The notes under the pieces were generated by a model that saw only the letters and a list, made by a program, of their open reading frames with translations, was not told the DNA's origin and did not search any database. A program made the translations under genes and the position numbers. Below, one piece after another: positions 23,989 to 26,252 of a DNA stretch of 26,252 nt; position 1 is the stretch's first letter, and every line of letters begins with the position of its first letter. The stretch is from DATKEG01 sp035544515 (GTDB lineage Bacteria; Acidobacteriota; Vicinamibacteria; Fen-336): NCBI GenBank assembly GCA_035544515.1, contig DATKEG010000033.1, positions 1 through 26,252 of the forward strand, written 5' to 3'.

Positions 23989-24913
23989 GTGCGCTCTCCG
24001 GTGACACGTCCACCGGCCGCGACGACCCGCCCCGGCCCGAAAGGGCGTCGGTGGCCACTGCGGCCAGGATGATGGCGCCCTGCAGCGCCCGCTCCCAATA
24101 TGCGTGGCTGCCGAGGAAGGTGAGCGCGGGTCCGAGGGTCCCCAGCAGGGCCACGCCCAGGAGCGTGCCCAGGGCCGTGCCGCGGCCGCCCGTGATCGCG
24201 GTCCCGCCCACCACCACGGCGGCGATCACCTTCAACTCCAGGCCGAGGCCCGCGCCGGCCTGCACGTCGATGAACTGCACGGCGCTCAAGAGCGCCGCCA
24301 GCGCGTTGAGGCCGCCCAGGACCACGAACACCAGGGCGGTGGTCGCGCGCGCGGGGACGCCCAGGAGCCGGGCCGCTTCCGCGTCGGAGCCCGTGGCGTA
24401 GACCGCACGGCCCGCGCGCAGGTGCGTGAGCGCCCAGGCCATGGCCGTGAACACGGCCAGGGCCACGGCCACGATCAGCCAGCGTCCGGCGGCCTGCCCC
24501 GCGCCGAACCACTGGAAGCCCGCCGGGAGGTTCTCCACCCAGGCCCCCTGGGTCGCCCAGCGCAGCCCCTCGCGCAGCGCCACCATCGTGGCGAGCGTGG
24601 CCACGATGGAGGGCAGACCGAGGAAGGCGACGAGCAGCGCGTTGACGCCGCCCATGGCCAGGCCAGCGCCCACCGTACCGAACGCCACCGCGGCCATGGG
24701 CAAGCCGGCCTTGGCCAGGAGCCCGGCCACCACGCCGCAGATGGCGAACTGCGAGCCGATCGAGATGTCGATGTGCCGCGTCAGCACCACCAGGGTCATG
24801 CCGGTGGCCGAGAGGAGGAGGGGCGCGTTGCCCACGAGGATGTCGCGCCAGTTGCCGCCCTGGTGGAAGGACGGCGCGAGCACGGCCAGCGCCGCCAGCA
24901 ACAGCGCGTACAC
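23978..24913 (-). CDS. rhaP: Rhamnose-type ABC transporter permease, first
   Basis: The 311-residue protein is a RbsC-family permease. It shows NAPLLLSATGMTLVVLTRHIDISIGS, GGVNALLVAFLGLPSIVATLAT and AAVVVGGTAITGGRGTALGTLLG, matching RhaP-like proteins. The annotated GTG start gives VYALLLAALAV directly as the first helix, with no preceding cytoplasmic residues. The frame upstream stays open and reads LLRVETLGRHRREWTVAG, which looks like the missing N terminus, but contains no ATG, GTG or TTG. A CTG at 24964 has GGAGG six bases in front and would overlap the ATPase gene end, so a rare CTG start adding 17 residues is possible. Confidence 0.85.
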   Translation of the reverse strand: MYALLLAALAVLAPSFHQGGNWRDILVGNAPLLLSATGMTLVVLTRHIDISIGSQFAICGVVAGLLAKAGLPMAAVAFGTVGAGLAMGGVNALLVAFLGLPSIVATLATMVALREGLRWATQGAWVENLPAGFQWFGAGQAAGRWLIVAVALAVFTAMAWALTHLRAGRAVYATGSDAEAARLLGVPARATTALVFVVLGGLNALAALLSAVQFIDVQAGAGLGLELKVIAAVVVGGTAITGGRGTALGTLLGVALLGTLGPALTFLGSHAYWERALQGAIILAAVATDALSGRGGSSRPVDVSPESARAA

Positions 24914-24953
24914 GCCGGCGACCGTCCATTCCCGCCGGTGGCGTCCGAGGGTC

Positions 24954-26252
24954 TCAACCCGCAGGAGCCGCCTCCGCGCCGGGGGGCGCCGGCACGCCCC
25001 CCTCGCCCAGCGCCAGGCCCAGGACCGCCTCCGGAGTCGCCCGCTCCCTCGAGAGCACGCCCACCAGACGGCCCTCGTGCATCACGGCCACGCGGTCGCT
25101 CATGCCGAGCACCTCCGGCAGCTCGGACGAGATCATCAGCATCGCGAGCCCCTGCTCGGCCAGCTCCACGATCAGCCGATAGATCTCGGCCTTCGCGCCG
25201 ACGTCGATGCCCTGCGTGGGCTCGTCGAGGAGGAGCACGGAGGGCCGTGTGGCCAGCCAGCGGCCGAGCGCGACCTTCTGCTGATTGCCGCCCGACAGCG
25301 TGGCCACGGGCACGTCGAGGGAAGCCGCGCGCACGCCCAGCCGCGCCGCCATCGCGCCGGCCTGCCGCCGCTCCTCCTCGCGGTCGAGCAGGCCCCAGCG
25401 CGAGAGCTCGCGGAGTATGGCCAGGGTCAGGTTCGCCGCGACCGGCAGCTCGCCGATGACGGCATGCCGGCGCCGGTCCTCGGGCACGTACGCGATGCCG
25501 AGCGACACGGCGCGCGCGGGGCTACCGATGCGCACGGCGCGGCCGCGCAGGAGGATCTCGCCGTGGTCGGCCGGGGTGAGCCCGAAAAGCGTGCGCGCCA
25601 GCTCCGTGCGACCCGAGCCGACGAGGCCGGCGAGGCCCAGGATCTCGCCCGCGTGCAGGGTGAGGCTGGCCTCGCGCAGGCCGCCGGCGCGGCAGGCCAG
25701 CCCGCGTGCTTCGAGCACCGGCTCCCCGCGCGTCCCCGTCCGCTCCGGGAAGACGGACGCGATCTCGCGGCCGACCATGAGGCGGATGAGGCGCGCGCGG
25801 TCGACCTCGGCCAGCGCGCAGGAGGCCACCAGGGCGCCGTCGCGCAGCACGGTCACGCGGTCGGCCAGCGCGAAGATCTCCTCCAGCCGGTGCGACACAT
25901 AGACGATGCCGGCGCCACGGGCGCGGAGCTCGCGGATGACCGCGAAGAGATGCTCGGCGTCGCGGCCGGAGAGCGAGGCCGTGGGCTCGTCCATGATGAG
26001 GACGCGGGCCTCCGTCCCCAGCGCGCGCGCGATCTCCACCAGCTGTTGCTCGGCCATGCGCAGGCGGCTCACCACCGCGTCGGGATCGATGCGCGCGCCC
26101 ACCCGCGCCAGCAGCTCGCGCGTCCGCCGCCGGCGCGCGCGCCAGCCCACGCGGCGCAGCAGGCCGCCCCCCTCGTAGCCGAGCGCGACGTTCTCCGCCA
26201 CCGTGAGGTCCGGCAGCAGGGCGGGCTGCTGGTAGATGGCCGCGACGCCCAG
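24954..26252 (-). CDS. rhaT: Rhamnose-type ABC transporter, duplicated ATPase subunit (5' end outside window)
   Basis: The visible 432 residues begin just before the first Q-loop (AAIYQQPALLPDLTVAENVALG), so the first Walker A is beyond the edge. The first domain has a diverged signature (RMAEQQLVEIARAL) and Walker B VLIMDEPTASL. The second domain has GLVGSGRTELA (Walker A with Arg in place of Lys), a clear signature LSGGNQQKVALGRWL, Walker B VLLLDEPTQGIDVGAK and the switch region MLMISSELPE. Such asymmetry is usual for RbsA/AraG/RhaT proteins. The protein energises the two permeases encoded just downstream. The tail is Ala/Pro-rich (GVPAPPGAEAAPAG). RhaT here means the rhizobial ATPase, not the E. 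coli symporter. Confidence 0.88.
   Translation of the reverse strand: MGVAAIYQQPALLPDLTVAENVALGYEGGGLLRRVGWRARRRRTRELLARVGARIDPDAVVSRLRMAEQQLVEIARALGTEARVLIMDEPTASLSGRDAEHLFAVIRELRARGAGIVYVSHRLEEIFALADRVTVLRDGALVASCALAEVDRARLIRLMVGREIASVFPERTGTRGEPVLEARGLACRAGGLREASLTLHAGEILGLAGLVGSGRTELARTLFGLTPADHGEILLRGRAVRIGSPARAVSLGIAYVPEDRRRHAVIGELPVAANLTLAILRELSRWGLLDREEERRQAGAMAARLGVRAASLDVPVATLSGGNQQKVALGRWLATRPSVLLLDEPTQGIDVGAKAEIYRLIVELAEQGLAMLMISSELPEVLGMSDRVAVMHEGRLVGVLSRERATPEAVLGLALGEGGVPAPPGAEAAPAG

Noticed and set aside
24104..25459. A 451-codon plus-strand frame opposite the transporter genes
   Set aside because: It is antisense to the first permease and ATPase genes, is low in complexity and has no recognisable motif.

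Overview
This is a compact, very GC-rich bacterial chromosome segment (about 70% G+C by eye). Its codons end almost always in G or C, genes overlap by 4 bases (GTGA, ATGA), and GTG starts are common. Lipobox signal peptides, a secreted tricorn-like peptidase, a b558-type succinate dehydrogenase and a glycine-zipper surface protein suggest a Gram-negative-type, aerobic, probably soil or sediment heterotroph of the Acidobacteriota/Rokubacteria kind. The phylum is inference only: no marker gene is present. I see no phage, insertion sequence, tRNA, rRNA or CRISPR array, and no stretch over 300 bases lacks a gene.

Positions 1-3860 hold envelope and lipid genes. On the minus strand are the start of a zinc-type alcohol dehydrogenase (cut by the window edge) and a LEA/WHy-domain lipoprotein. 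A divergent plus-strand glycine-zipper protein follows and ends at a perfect 13-bp hairpin. Next comes a minus-strand cluster of a tiny Lmo0937-type membrane protein, a diacylglycerol kinase family protein and a calcineurin-like phosphoesterase.

Positions 3861-17885 run on the plus strand: an LCAT-like membrane-anchored acyltransferase/lipase, then sdhCAB, an MgtC-family protein and a 1083-residue tricorn-like S41 peptidase. Seven bases later come the L-rhamnose catabolic genes: an aldolase/dehydrogenase fusion, L-rhamnose isomerase and rhamnulokinase. The isomerase-kinase junction is the most unusual structure in the window. A diverged 110-bp sequence is repeated in tandem there. Each copy begins exactly on a TGA stop codon, forms two hairpins and carries an ATG in a hairpin loop; the ATG of copy 2 is the kinase start.

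Positions 17858-26252 are on the minus strand. Read in transcription order they are: a rhamnose-type ABC transporter (ATPase cut by the window edge, two permeases, binding lipoprotein), a phosphofructokinase with PPi-type signatures, a GNAT acetyltransferase, a signal-peptide-bearing RidA protein and a membrane-anchored M20 peptidase that converges on the kinase.

Together, the transporter would import L-rhamnose and the isomerase would make L-rhamnulose. The kinase would phosphorylate it, and the fusion enzyme would cleave the product and oxidise lactaldehyde. DHAP could meet the phosphofructokinase step and the carbon could reach succinate dehydrogenase. No rhamnose regulator or mutarotase is visible. 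I did not find a wholly new system; the tandem repeat at the kinase start and the exported RidA/M20 pair deserve the closest look.
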